NCBI GenBank assembly: GCA_030039615.1
Contig: JASHVF010000243.1
Location: forward strand, 1 to 10,762
Length of the DNA: 10,762 bases
Direction: 5' to 3'
Source of the DNA: Gammaproteobacteria bacterium
GTDB taxonomy: Bacteria > Pseudomonadota > Gammaproteobacteria > Steroidobacterales > Steroidobacteraceae
Shown here: one piece after another, positions 1 through 6,183 of the stretch
Position numbering within the stretch: the first letter of the stretch is position 1
Layout of the letters: each line of letters opens with the position of its first letter
Notes under the pieces: generated by a model
Told to the model about the DNA's origin: nothing
Databases searched by the model: none
Seen by the model: only the letters and a program-made list of their open reading frames with translations
Translations under genes and position numbers: made by a program

Positions 1-1092
1 CTCGACGGCGGCGTCATGGTGACGGCGAGCCACAACCCCCCGGACTACAACGGCCTGAAGTTCGTGCGCGAAGAGGCACGGCCGATCAGCGCCGACACGG
101 GACTCAAGGACATGCGTCGGCTGATCGAAAGCGGGCGGCTGCCGCCGCCGGCCGCCCGGCGTGGGAGCGAGCGCGCCCTCGACATCCGTGCCCGCTATCT
201 CGATCACCTGCTGAGCTACGTCGAGCCGCAGAAGCTCCGCAGGCTCAAGGTGGTCGTGAACGCGGGCAACGGCGGGGCGGGGCTCATCGTCGATCAGCTC
301 GAGCCGCGGCTGCCGTTCGAGTTCGTGAAGCTGAACAACAATCCCGACGGCCATTTCCCCAATGGGGTGCCGAACCCGATGCTGGAGGAGAACCGCGCGG
401 CAACCGCGGAGGTCGTGCGCCGCACGCGTGCCGACGTCGGCATCGCCTGGGACGGCGACTACGATCGCTGCTTCTTCTTCGACGAGACCGGTCAGTTCAT
501 CGAGGGGTACTACCTGGTAGGTCTGCTCGCGGAGACGTTCCTGCGCAGGGAGCCGGGGGCGCGCATCGTTCATGATCCGCGCCTCACATGGAACACGCTC
601 GACATCGTCGAGAAGTACGGCGGCACGCCGGTGCTGTGCAAATCCGGGCATGCATTCATCAAGGCGAAGATGCGCGAGGTGGATGCGGTCTACGGCGGCG
701 AGATGAGCGCACATCACTATTTCCGCCGTTTCTCCTACTGCGACAGCGGCATGATCCCGTGGCTGCTGGTGCTCGCCGTCATGAGCGAACGCCGCCAGCC
801 GCTCTCGGCGCTGGTCGGGGAGCGGATGCGGCTGTTCCCGGCGAGCGGCGAGATCAATCGCCGTCTCGGGACCGACGCGGCCTCGATCCTCGAGCGCGTG
901 CGTTCGCACTACGAGCCGCAGCACCCGGCGATCGACCTGACGGACGGGCTGTCGATGGAATTTGCGCGCTGGCGCTTCAATCTGCGCGGCTCCAATACCG
1001 AGCCGCTGGTGCGCCTCAATGTCGAGAGCCGGGCCGACGAGGCGCTGATGCGCGAGAAGACCTCCGAGGTACTGGCGCTCGTCGACGCTTAG
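1..1092 (+). CDS. cpsG: Phosphomannomutase, CpsG/ManB type (5'-truncated by window edge)
   Basis: Interconverts mannose-6-phosphate and mannose-1-phosphate in the cytoplasm, the step feeding GDP-mannose for capsule, LPS or exopolysaccharide. The reading frame is open from base 1 (LDGGV before the first Met at 16), so the gene starts upstream; by comparison with the roughly 456-residue E. coli CpsG about 90 N-terminal residues are missing. All signature loops of the alpha-D-phosphohexomutase family remain: the phosphoserine loop TASHNP (Ser codon 28-30), the metal loop DGDYDR (451-468), the sugar loop GEMSAHHYF (residues 228-236 counted from Met at 16) and the phosphate loop RGSNTEP (324-330). 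Long stretches match my memory of E. coli CpsG, for example DPRLTWNT and CDSGMIPWLL, which favours CpsG over AlgC or GlmM. Stop TAG at 1090-1092 overlaps the convergent wecB stop. Confidence 0.95.
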   Translation, partial: LDGGVMVTASHNPPDYNGLKFVREEARPISADTGLKDMRRLIESGRLPPPAARRGSERALDIRARYLDHLLSYVEPQKLRRLKVVVNAGNGGAGLIVDQLEPRLPFEFVKLNNNPDGHFPNGVPNPMLEENRAATAEVVRRTRADVGIAWDGDYDRCFFFDETGQFIEGYYLVGLLAETFLRREPGARIVHDPRLTWNTLDIVEKYGGTPVLCKSGHAFIKAKMREVDAVYGGEMSAHHYFRRFSYCDSGMIPWLLVLAVMSERRQPLSALVGERMRLFPASGEINRRLGTDAASILERVRSHYEPQHPAIDLTDGLSMEFARWRFNLRGSNTEPLVRLNVESRADEALMREKTSEVLALVDA

Positions 1093-2192
1093 CTGCCGCA
1101 GATCCTGCGGTAGAGGCTCCGTGCCACGCGCCCGGCCGTGTGCCCGTCCCAGAGCGCGGGCCGGCTGCCCCGGGGCCAGCGTCCCGCGAGCGCCTCGCGC
1201 GCCGCAGACACGAGCTCCGCGGGCTTCACCAGTCGATTAGTGCCTTGCGTCAGGGTGATCGGGCGCTCGGTGTTCTCGCGCAGCGTCGCACATGGAATGC
1301 CGAGATAGGTGGTCTCCTCCTGCACACCACCGGAGTCGGTGATCGCGATGGTCGAACGGATCACCAGATTCATGAACTCGACGTAGCCCAAGGGCTCGGT
1401 CAAGCGGACCCCGGGGGTCGCACTGATGAGTCCGATGAGGTCGGTTTCCTCGAGCCGCTTGCGCGTGCGCGGATGAACCGCGAACACGACTGTGAGCTCG
1501 CGCGACAGGTCGCGCAGGGCTGTGACCAGCTCCCCGAGCTTGGCGGGCTCATCGACGTTCGACGGCCGGTGCAGCGTCACCACGGCGTACGGCGAGCCTT
1601 CGACCCCGAGGCGCGTGCGGGTATCGGCGGCCTCGATGCGCGCGCGCAGCATCTCGAAAGAATCAATCATTATGTTGCCGACGCACTCGATCTTTTCGCG
1701 CGGCACGCCTTCGGCAAGCAGGTTGGCGTCCGCGTCGGGCGAGGGAGTCCAGAGCAGGTCCGCGATCGCGTCGGTCACCAGGCGGTTGATTTCCTCCGGC
1801 ATGCGGCGGTCGCGGCTGCGCAGTCCCGCCTCGAGATGCGCCACCGGGATCCAGAGCTTTGCTCCGACGAGCGCACAGGCGGCGGTCGCGTTCACATCGC
1901 CTACGACGACGATTGCATCCGGGCGCCCGGCCGCACATACCGTCTCGTAGGCAATCATGGTGCGCCCGGTCTGCTCGGCGTGTGTGCCGCTGCCGACTCC
2001 CAGGTGATGGGCCGGTTCGGGCAGGCGCAGGTCGCGGAAGAAGGCATCCGACATGTTGGTGTCATAATGCTGTCCGGTGTGCACGATTCCCGGGGCACAC
2101 CAGCTCTCAGCCGAGAGCGCGTGGTAAATCGGCGCCACTTTCATGAAGTTGGGACGGGCGGCGGCGACCAGGTGCACGACTTTACGGCTCAA
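1089..2192 (-). CDS. wecB: UDP-N-acetylglucosamine 2-epimerase, non-hydrolysing (WecB type)
   Basis: Converts UDP-GlcNAc to UDP-ManNAc, a precursor for enterobacterial-common-antigen-like or other ManNAc-containing surface glycans; cytoplasmic. The 367-residue length is normal for the family. Visible motifs, in order: ARPNFMKVAP (12-21, the nucleotide-binding start, in the variant that replaces GTRPE), HTGQHYD (38-44), VVGDVNAT (96-103), HLEAGLRS (119-126), PEEINR (132-137), VTLHRPSN (205-212), and the C-terminal block TDSGGVQEE and ENTERP (285-311). D99, E121, E134 and H208 correspond by position to the E. coli catalytic Asp95, Glu117, Glu131 and His213. The start is TTG (2192-2190): GAGGG lies 9 bases upstream, and the nearby ATG at 2208 is out of frame and soon meets a stop. 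Stop TAA at 1091-1089. It probably works with the adjacent mannose gene in surface-polysaccharide supply, though the two are convergent and not one operon. Confidence 0.95.
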   Translation of the reverse strand: MSRKVVHLVAAARPNFMKVAPIYHALSAESWCAPGIVHTGQHYDTNMSDAFFRDLRLPEPAHHLGVGSGTHAEQTGRTMIAYETVCAAGRPDAIVVVGDVNATAACALVGAKLWIPVAHLEAGLRSRDRRMPEEINRLVTDAIADLLWTPSPDADANLLAEGVPREKIECVGNIMIDSFEMLRARIEAADTRTRLGVEGSPYAVVTLHRPSNVDEPAKLGELVTALRDLSRELTVVFAVHPRTRKRLEETDLIGLISATPGVRLTEPLGYVEFMNLVIRSTIAITDSGGVQEETTYLGIPCATLRENTERPITLTQGTNRLVKPAELVSAAREALAGRWPRGSRPALWDGHTAGRVARSLYRRICGS

Positions 2193-2343
2193 AACAGCTG
2201 ACCCTCATGGCGTCGGCCCATCAGGCCCCACTCTAGCGCGCACTCGAGTGAGAACGCGCCGACATACTCACGACACGGGCTTCGGAGTACTCTTGGAACG
2301 CTTGCTTGGTCCTGAGTGGCGGGAACTGTACCTTGGCTGCCCC
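2193..2343. other. Intergenic region between divergent wecB and bactofilin genes; palindromes, no clear promoter
   Basis: Must hold the promoters of wecB (leftward) and of the bactofilin operon (rightward). I found no convincing -35/-10 pair on either strand; the best hexamers match only three of six positions at normal spacing. Two perfect palindromes stand out: CACTCGAGTG at 2241-2250, flanked by GCGCG (2236-2240) and CGCGC (2255-2259), and GAGTACTC at 2285-2292. The first lies about 50 bases upstream of the wecB start and could be an operator, but short G+C-rich palindromes are common in such a genome. Confidence 0.4.
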
Positions 2344-2423
2344 GTGTCTGCACGCGGAGACACTGGTAGCCCCACGATTGGGCGGGTAAGTTTCATCGTT
2401 CAACCACCTAAGGGGGCTACCTC
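2344..2423 (+). promoter_or_regulatory. Structured bactofilin 5' leader that could sequester the ribosome-binding site
   Basis: Read on + as RNA. P1: GTGTCT (2344-2349) pairs with AGACAC (2358-2363), 8-base loop. One base later P2 begins: GGTAGCCCC (2365-2373) pairs without mismatch with GGGGCTACC (2413-2421). The left arm continues into ACGAT (2374-2378), which pairs with ATCGT (2395-2399), leaving a 16-base loop and a 13-base bulge (2400-2412). The right arm of P2 contains most of the Shine-Dalgarno sequence AGGGGG (2411-2416) and ends two bases before the ATG at 2424, so the closed form should block initiation. The pairing is directly visible; the regulatory role is inferred. I do not recognise a known riboswitch class. 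Confidence 0.5.
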
Positions 2424-2942
2424 ATGGCGCTTTGGAAAGATTCACCTGCCGGAACCGCTTCCGCATCTCCCCCGGCTCCGGGTGGCGCAAGCACCCCGCC
2501 GCACGCGCGGGAGCCTGAGAAGACCAACGTGGCGGCGCTCAGCCCCGACGTGCCGCGCCGTCCGGCACCGCGCCCGGAAATGAAGGAATCCATCATCTCC
2601 GCCGATCTCACCATCGAGGGCAAGATCGCGGGCTCCGGCCACGTGCGCATCGCCGGCCGTTTCAAGGGCGACGTCCAGGTCGACGGGAACCTGAGTCTCG
2701 ACGCCGGGGCGCGTCTCGAGGGGCACGTGAAGGCGAGCGTCGTGAGCGTGGGCGGCGAGCTGATCGGCAACATCGAGAACGCCAGGCGGGTCGAGCTGCT
2801 CGAGACTGGCGTCATCAACGGCGACGTCAAGGCCGGCCAGCTGACCGTGGCGGCAGGCTCGCGCATGCGCGGCCAGGTCGAGTTCGGTTACGACGTCGAG
2901 GGCCGCGCGAAGACTGAGAGCAAGAGCTTCGGTAACGCATGA
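2424..2942 (+). CDS. Bactofilin (polymer-forming cytoskeletal protein)
   Basis: Bactofilins are small bacterial cytoskeletal proteins that polymerise without nucleotide into filaments, usually at the inner membrane, and help place cell-wall, stalk, polarity or polysaccharide machinery. The 172-residue protein has a disordered Ala/Pro-rich N-terminus (about 1-52), a right-handed beta-helix core (about 53-155) made of short turns rich in G, V, I and D such as IEGKIAGSGHVRIAGRF and VDGNLSLDAGARLEG, and a short polar C-tail. There is no membrane helix or signal peptide. The ATG at 2424 has AGGGGG seven bases upstream. It overlaps the next gene by ATGA (2939-2942), which suggests translational coupling. 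No M23 endopeptidase, a frequent bactofilin neighbour, is present here. The family call is firm; the cellular task is unknown. Confidence 0.93.
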   Translation: MALWKDSPAGTASASPPAPGGASTPPHAREPEKTNVAALSPDVPRRPAPRPEMKESIISADLTIEGKIAGSGHVRIAGRFKGDVQVDGNLSLDAGARLEGHVKASVVSVGGELIGNIENARRVELLETGVINGDVKAGQLTVAAGSRMRGQVEFGYDVEGRAKTESKSFGNA

Positions 2943-3460
2943 GCGCGGCCGCTCGCCCGGACACCGCGGGCAAGACGCGCACCTGCCCTCACTGCAAGGC
3001 GACGATCCTCGAGACCCTGACGATCTGCCCGGGGTGTCTGCATCACCTGCGCTTCGACCAGGAGGCGGCCAAGCGGCAGGTGTCGGCCTCATCCGCGCTG
3101 CGTGTGGAGGGGGTGATCAGTCACCCGGCGACGGCTGCGGAGCCGTGGGAATACTTCGTCGTGATCTCCGTGCGCAACGAGCGGGGCGAGGAGGTTACGC
3201 GTCACGTGGTCAACGTCGGCGCGCTGCGCAATGCCGAGAAGCGCACCTTCGCGCTGTCGGTCGACGTGATGCCGGTGCAGCCGGTCGTCGTGCCCAATAA
3301 GCCGGTGGTGCCGCCACCGCATGCTCCGGCTCCCCGCGGGCCGGCCCCACGCACCCCCGCTGCTCCCGCGTCCAAGGGGCCGCCGGGCCCTGCCGTGCCA
3401 AAGGGCGCCCCGGGCACGACGCCGGCCACGACGCCAGGCACGACGGCGCCGAAACGCTAG
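2939..3460 (+). CDS. Small zinc-ribbon protein with beta-sandwich-like domain and Pro/Ala/Thr-rich tail
   Basis: A 173-residue protein with three parts. First, a zinc ribbon CPHC-X10-CPGC (Cys16, Cys19, Cys30, Cys33). Second, a region of about 50-112 with alternating hydrophobic strands (RVEGVIS, YFVVISVRNERGEEV, FALSVDVM) that looks like a small beta-sandwich, loosely recalling FxLYD-type domains. Third, a low-complexity tail from about 112 rich in P, A, G and T, ending in repeated PGTT units. No signal peptide or membrane helix is visible, so it is probably cytoplasmic. Its ATG lies inside the bactofilin stop (ATGA), and no separate strong Shine-Dalgarno is needed. That tight coupling suggests it works with the bactofilin, perhaps as an adaptor through the ribbon or tail. 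I do not recognise a named family; zinc binding is inferred from the cysteines. Confidence 0.85.
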   Translation: MSAAARPDTAGKTRTCPHCKATILETLTICPGCLHHLRFDQEAAKRQVSASSALRVEGVISHPATAAEPWEYFVVISVRNERGEEVTRHVVNVGALRNAEKRTFALSVDVMPVQPVVVPNKPVVPPPHAPAPRGPAPRTPAAPASKGPPGPAVPKGAPGTTPATTPGTTAPKR

Positions 3461-3473
3461 CCGGCGTACACCC

Positions 3474-5210
3474 TCAAAAGCTCGTCTGGGTCGTCACCAG
3501 GAACTGCACGCGACGGATCGAGCCGTCGGCGGTCTCGAACGGAAAGGCGACGTCGATGTGGATGACGTTGCCGAGAGCGGTGCGCGCGTTGCCGATGCGC
3601 AGCCCGAAGCCTGCGTCCTTCAGCGTCCCGAGTGAGGGCTGCGCGAGCTCCGGCTGACCCCAGGTCCGGCCAGCGTCGAAGAAGATCGCGCCTCCGACGC
3701 GCCACAGGCGGAACGGATACCAGTCGGTGTAGTAGCGCTGCTCGAGCGTGAAGAGCGTACGCGACGTGCCGTCCTGGTAGCGCAGCGGGTAACCGCGCAG
3801 GCCGTTGTCTCCGCCGAGCAGCACCTGGTTGTCGAGGTCGAGCCGCCAGCCCTTGGTGCCGACCAGCGTCGTGAAGAACAGCCACTTGGAGCTTTGCTCG
3901 AGGTAATAGCGGATCGAGGCGTCGGCCACGCCGTTGTACAGCAGGCCGTCCTCGATTCGGCCGGAGAAGTCGCTCGCCAGCAGCAGCGTCGAGCCACCGG
4001 AGCGCCAGCCGCGCCCGGCGGTGCTCTGGATGATCACCGCGCTCTGGGTCGAGCCGAGGGCGGCGTCGGCGTAGCCGACGCGCAGTGTCGCGATGGTGCC
4101 GAGATAGAAATCCTCGGTCTTGAGGATCTGGTCATGGTTCCAGAGGCGCACGTAGTCGTCGGCCACCAGGTCGTACTCCACCCAGGGATACAGGAAGCGG
4201 CGCTCGTCGGGATCGGGAAGCACCGTCAGCCCCGTCCAGGTGCTCACCGGCGAGAACAGGTGCTCGTCATAGGTCACGCCGCTGCTGAAGCGCTGCACCC
4301 AGCCGTTCTGCAGGCCCGGCGACCAGCCGCCGTAGACCGTGACGGCGTTATGCTCATCGCGAAACTCGTCGATGATGTTGCCCCGGTCGTAGAGGAAGTC
4401 CGTCTGCGCGTCGTTATTGCCGCTGATACCGGCCGCCCAGCGCGTGTCGAGCGCGTAGAACGGGCGGTTGACCAGCAGATCGCGCAGGTAGCCGTCGCTG
4501 TTGTTGGCGTAGTCGGCGGAGATCGCGGTCCAGGTGCCGAAGGCGTGCATGTTGGCGACCGAGAGCAGCGACTCGGTACGGTCGACGGTCGTGGTGCGGC
4601 TCAGCAGCACGTCGGTCCCGGAGCCGACCAGATTCATTTCCTCGAGCTGTACGCCGGTCGAGTTGGTGCCGCCGGTGCGCGAGTAATTGAAGCCGGGGTT
4701 GAACGTCCACACGTCGCGTGTCGTGACGCGCACGTCGACCTTGCCGTCGTGATAGCGCACCGGCCGGATCCAGGCGTCGTAGAAGTAGCTGTTGGCGCGC
4801 AGGATCCGCTCGCTCTCATCGAGCAGGCGGCGTGAGTAGCGGTCGCCGCTCTTGAAGAGCAGCTGGTTACGGACCACGCTCGGGCGCGTCCTGCCGTGCA
4901 GCCGGTCGGCGAGCCGGAATATCGGAATGTTGTCCTTCGGATCCTCCAGATTGAAGATATTCTGGTTATCGATGAGGATCTCGCCGATGACGGCTTTGGA
5001 GCCTTCGAGCTCGGCATCCGGCGGGATGCCCGGGGTTTCCGCCGGCGGGATCCCCGCAGGCGGCCGCTCGGACGCCGCAGGCTCCGCGGCGGCCGCGGGA
5101 CGGCCGAGCGCCGGCAGAAGCAGTACGGCGAGCAACGGCGCCGCCAGGGTCCGGCGACGGCGCGCGGCATGCGGATTCTCTTCACTACCGGGGCGCGGCG
5201 GCCTGTGCAT
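3474..5210 (-). CDS. Outer-membrane beta-barrel protein, Omp85/BamA-TamA superfamily, single POTRA
   Basis: Likely outer-membrane protein of 578 residues. From the chosen Met: an Arg-rich n-region (17-20), a hydrophobic core (22-36) and an Ala-rich cleavage area near 42 form a signal peptide. One POTRA-like domain follows (about 75-165; IGEILIDNQNIF, then LLFKSGDRYSRRLLDESERIL, then DGKVDVRVTTRDVW). The rest is a barrel with many aromatic-ended strands. GLRGY (470-474) is the conserved (V/L)RG(F/Y) motif of the Omp85 L6 loop, FFDAGRTWG (510-518) resembles late BamA strands, and the protein ends in Phe, the usual assembly signal. ATG at 5210-5208 was chosen because the signal peptide begins just after it; GTAAGG lies 12 bases upstream, a weak fit. 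The frame stays open upstream to 5504, but that part has no signal character. Family members insert or export proteins or lipids; the substrate here is unknown. Confidence 0.88.
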   Translation of the reverse strand: MHRPPRPGSEENPHAARRRRTLAAPLLAVLLLPALGRPAAAAEPAASERPPAGIPPAETPGIPPDAELEGSKAVIGEILIDNQNIFNLEDPKDNIPIFRLADRLHGRTRPSVVRNQLLFKSGDRYSRRLLDESERILRANSYFYDAWIRPVRYHDGKVDVRVTTRDVWTFNPGFNYSRTGGTNSTGVQLEEMNLVGSGTDVLLSRTTTVDRTESLLSVANMHAFGTWTAISADYANNSDGYLRDLLVNRPFYALDTRWAAGISGNNDAQTDFLYDRGNIIDEFRDEHNAVTVYGGWSPGLQNGWVQRFSSGVTYDEHLFSPVSTWTGLTVLPDPDERRFLYPWVEYDLVADDYVRLWNHDQILKTEDFYLGTIATLRVGYADAALGSTQSAVIIQSTAGRGWRSGGSTLLLASDFSGRIEDGLLYNGVADASIRYYLEQSSKWLFFTTLVGTKGWRLDLDNQVLLGGDNGLRGYPLRYQDGTSRTLFTLEQRYYTDWYPFRLWRVGGAIFFDAGRTWGQPELAQPSLGTLKDAGFGLRIGNARTALGNVIHIDVAFPFETADGSIRRVQFLVTTQTSF

Positions 5211-5289
5211 GCGGACATTGTGCCTTACCGCGACGGCGGCCCCGGGGACGACGAACCCGGGGGCGGGGTCCGGGCCGGGGGAGGGGCGA
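5211..5289 (+). promoter_or_regulatory. Divergent region omp/modA with G-quadruplex motif over the modA RBS
   Basis: The + strand carries five runs of at least three G at 5259-5263, 5265-5268, 5272-5274, 5277-5281 and 5283-5286, with loops of 1, 3, 2 and 1 bases. This meets the usual G3+N1-7 quadruplex pattern with one spare run. The last two runs contain the modA Shine-Dalgarno (GGAGGGG, 5280-5286), and the sense mRNA would carry the G-rich strand. No clear promoter hexamers and no ModE-like palindrome are visible in this 79-base gap. Confidence 0.45.
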
Positions 5290-6183
5290 ATGGCGAGTGG
5301 CATGCACGCGGCACGGCGCCGCGCCGCGCAGCTCCTGCGTGTTTTGTGCGCCGCGGGCGCGCTCCTGGGATTCGGTCCGGGCGCGGCCTCGGCGCAAACG
5401 GGCGCGCCGGTGGCGGGCGCCGCCGCGCTCTCGGAGCCTGCGGTTGTGGTGTTTGGCGCCGCCTCGCTCACCGACGTGCTGGCCGAGGTCGCTCGTGCGT
5501 TCACGTCGCGACCGACGGCGCTCCCCGGGACTGGCGCCGTTCACATTCCGGTCCGCAACTCCTTCGCCGCCAGCTCGGTGCTCGCCAAGCAGATCGAGGC
5601 CGGGGCTCCCGCCGAGGTGTTTCTGTCCGCCGATACCGACTGGATGGACTACCTGCAGAAACGGCAGCTGCTGCGCGCCGGCACGCGGCGCGATCTGCTC
5701 GGCAACCGGCTCGTGCTGATCGCCCCGGCCGCGAGCAGCGCGCGCGTCGTGCTGGCGCCGCACGTGGACCTCACCGCGGCGCTGGCGGGCGGGCGTCTGG
5801 CCACCGGCGATCCGGACTCAGTGCCGGTCGGGCGCTATGCCCAGGCGGCGCTGACACGGCTCGGGGTGTGGGAGCAGATTGCCCCGCGACTGGTGCGCGC
5901 CGAGAACGTGCGCAGCGCGCTCGAATACGTGGCGCGCGGCGAGGCGACGCTCGGAATCGTCTATCGGACCGACGCGCTGGCGGAGAAGCGCGTGCGGGTG
6001 GTCGACGTGTTTCCGGCCGATACTCATCCGCCGATTGTGTATCCGGTCGCGCTCACCAGCGGGGCAGGCGAACGGGCGGCGGCGTTCGAGGACTTTCTCG
6101 CAACCGACGTGGCGCGGGAGATCTTCGCCCGCTACGGATTCGAGGTTCTGCCGCTCAGAACTTCCCGCTCTGGAAGTCCGTGA
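5290..6183 (+). CDS. modA: ModA-like periplasmic molybdate-binding protein
   Basis: Substrate-binding component of an ABC importer for molybdate/tungstate, acting in the periplasm. From ATG 5290 the protein is 297 residues with an Arg-rich start, a hydrophobic stretch (about 14-34) and likely cleavage near ASAQT (33-37). Ligand positions known from E. coli ModA are kept: Ser12 as S59 in GAASLT, Ser39 as S95 in FAASSVLAKQIEAGAPAEVF, and Tyr170 as Y225 in LGIVYRTDA; GDPDSVPVGRYA (173-184) and the RYGFEVLP end also match. The start has GGAGG five bases upstream; Met5 at 5302 is the alternative. No modB (permease) or modC (ATPase) lies beside it, so the transporter genes are elsewhere or absent. 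Roughly the last ten codons run antisense through the 3' end of the pirin gene (29-base overlap). Confidence 0.92.
   Translation: MASGMHAARRRAAQLLRVLCAAGALLGFGPGAASAQTGAPVAGAAALSEPAVVVFGAASLTDVLAEVARAFTSRPTALPGTGAVHIPVRNSFAASSVLAKQIEAGAPAEVFLSADTDWMDYLQKRQLLRAGTRRDLLGNRLVLIAPAASSARVVLAPHVDLTAALAGGRLATGDPDSVPVGRYAQAALTRLGVWEQIAPRLVRAENVRSALEYVARGEATLGIVYRTDALAEKRVRVVDVFPADTHPPIVYPVALTSGAGERAAAFEDFLATDVAREIFARYGFEVLPLRTSRSGSP

Noticed and set aside
588..2201. Long open frame on + across the end of cpsG and antisense to wecB
   Set aside because: Composition is Arg/Ala/Gly-rich shadow sequence with no domain; it overlaps two firmly identified genes in other frames. Open antisense frames are expected at this G+C content.
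2206..2208. ATG (minus) as the wecB start
   Set aside because: Out of frame with wecB and followed by a stop after eight codons.
2344..2423. Known riboswitch (c-di-GMP, Moco, preQ1) in the bactofilin leader
   Set aside because: None of the conserved core bases I know for these classes is present; the structure is reported as unclassified instead.
3413..3455. Repeated GGCACGACG-like units at the end of the zinc-ribbon gene as a mobile or CRISPR repeat
   Set aside because: Units are short, imperfect and in frame, encoding PGTT; simple low-complexity coding sequence.
3447..3466. CGCCG/CGGCG hairpin at the zinc-ribbon/barrel junction as a terminator
   Set aside because: Only 5 bp with a 10-base loop and no T-tract on either side; too weak to call.
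3894..4835. Long + frame antisense to the outer-membrane barrel gene
   Set aside because: Low-complexity Val/Ala/Gly translation, no motifs, no RBS, fully inside a gene with clear Omp85 signatures.
4852..5289. Upstream extension of the modA frame and of the barrel frame (to 5504)
   Set aside because: Both extensions run through the other gene's 5' end and lack protein character; placing starts at 5290 and 5210 exposes a signal peptide in each case.
5211..5289. ModE operator upstream of modA
   Set aside because: No A+T-rich TATA-type inverted repeat of the ModE kind; the region is almost all G and C.
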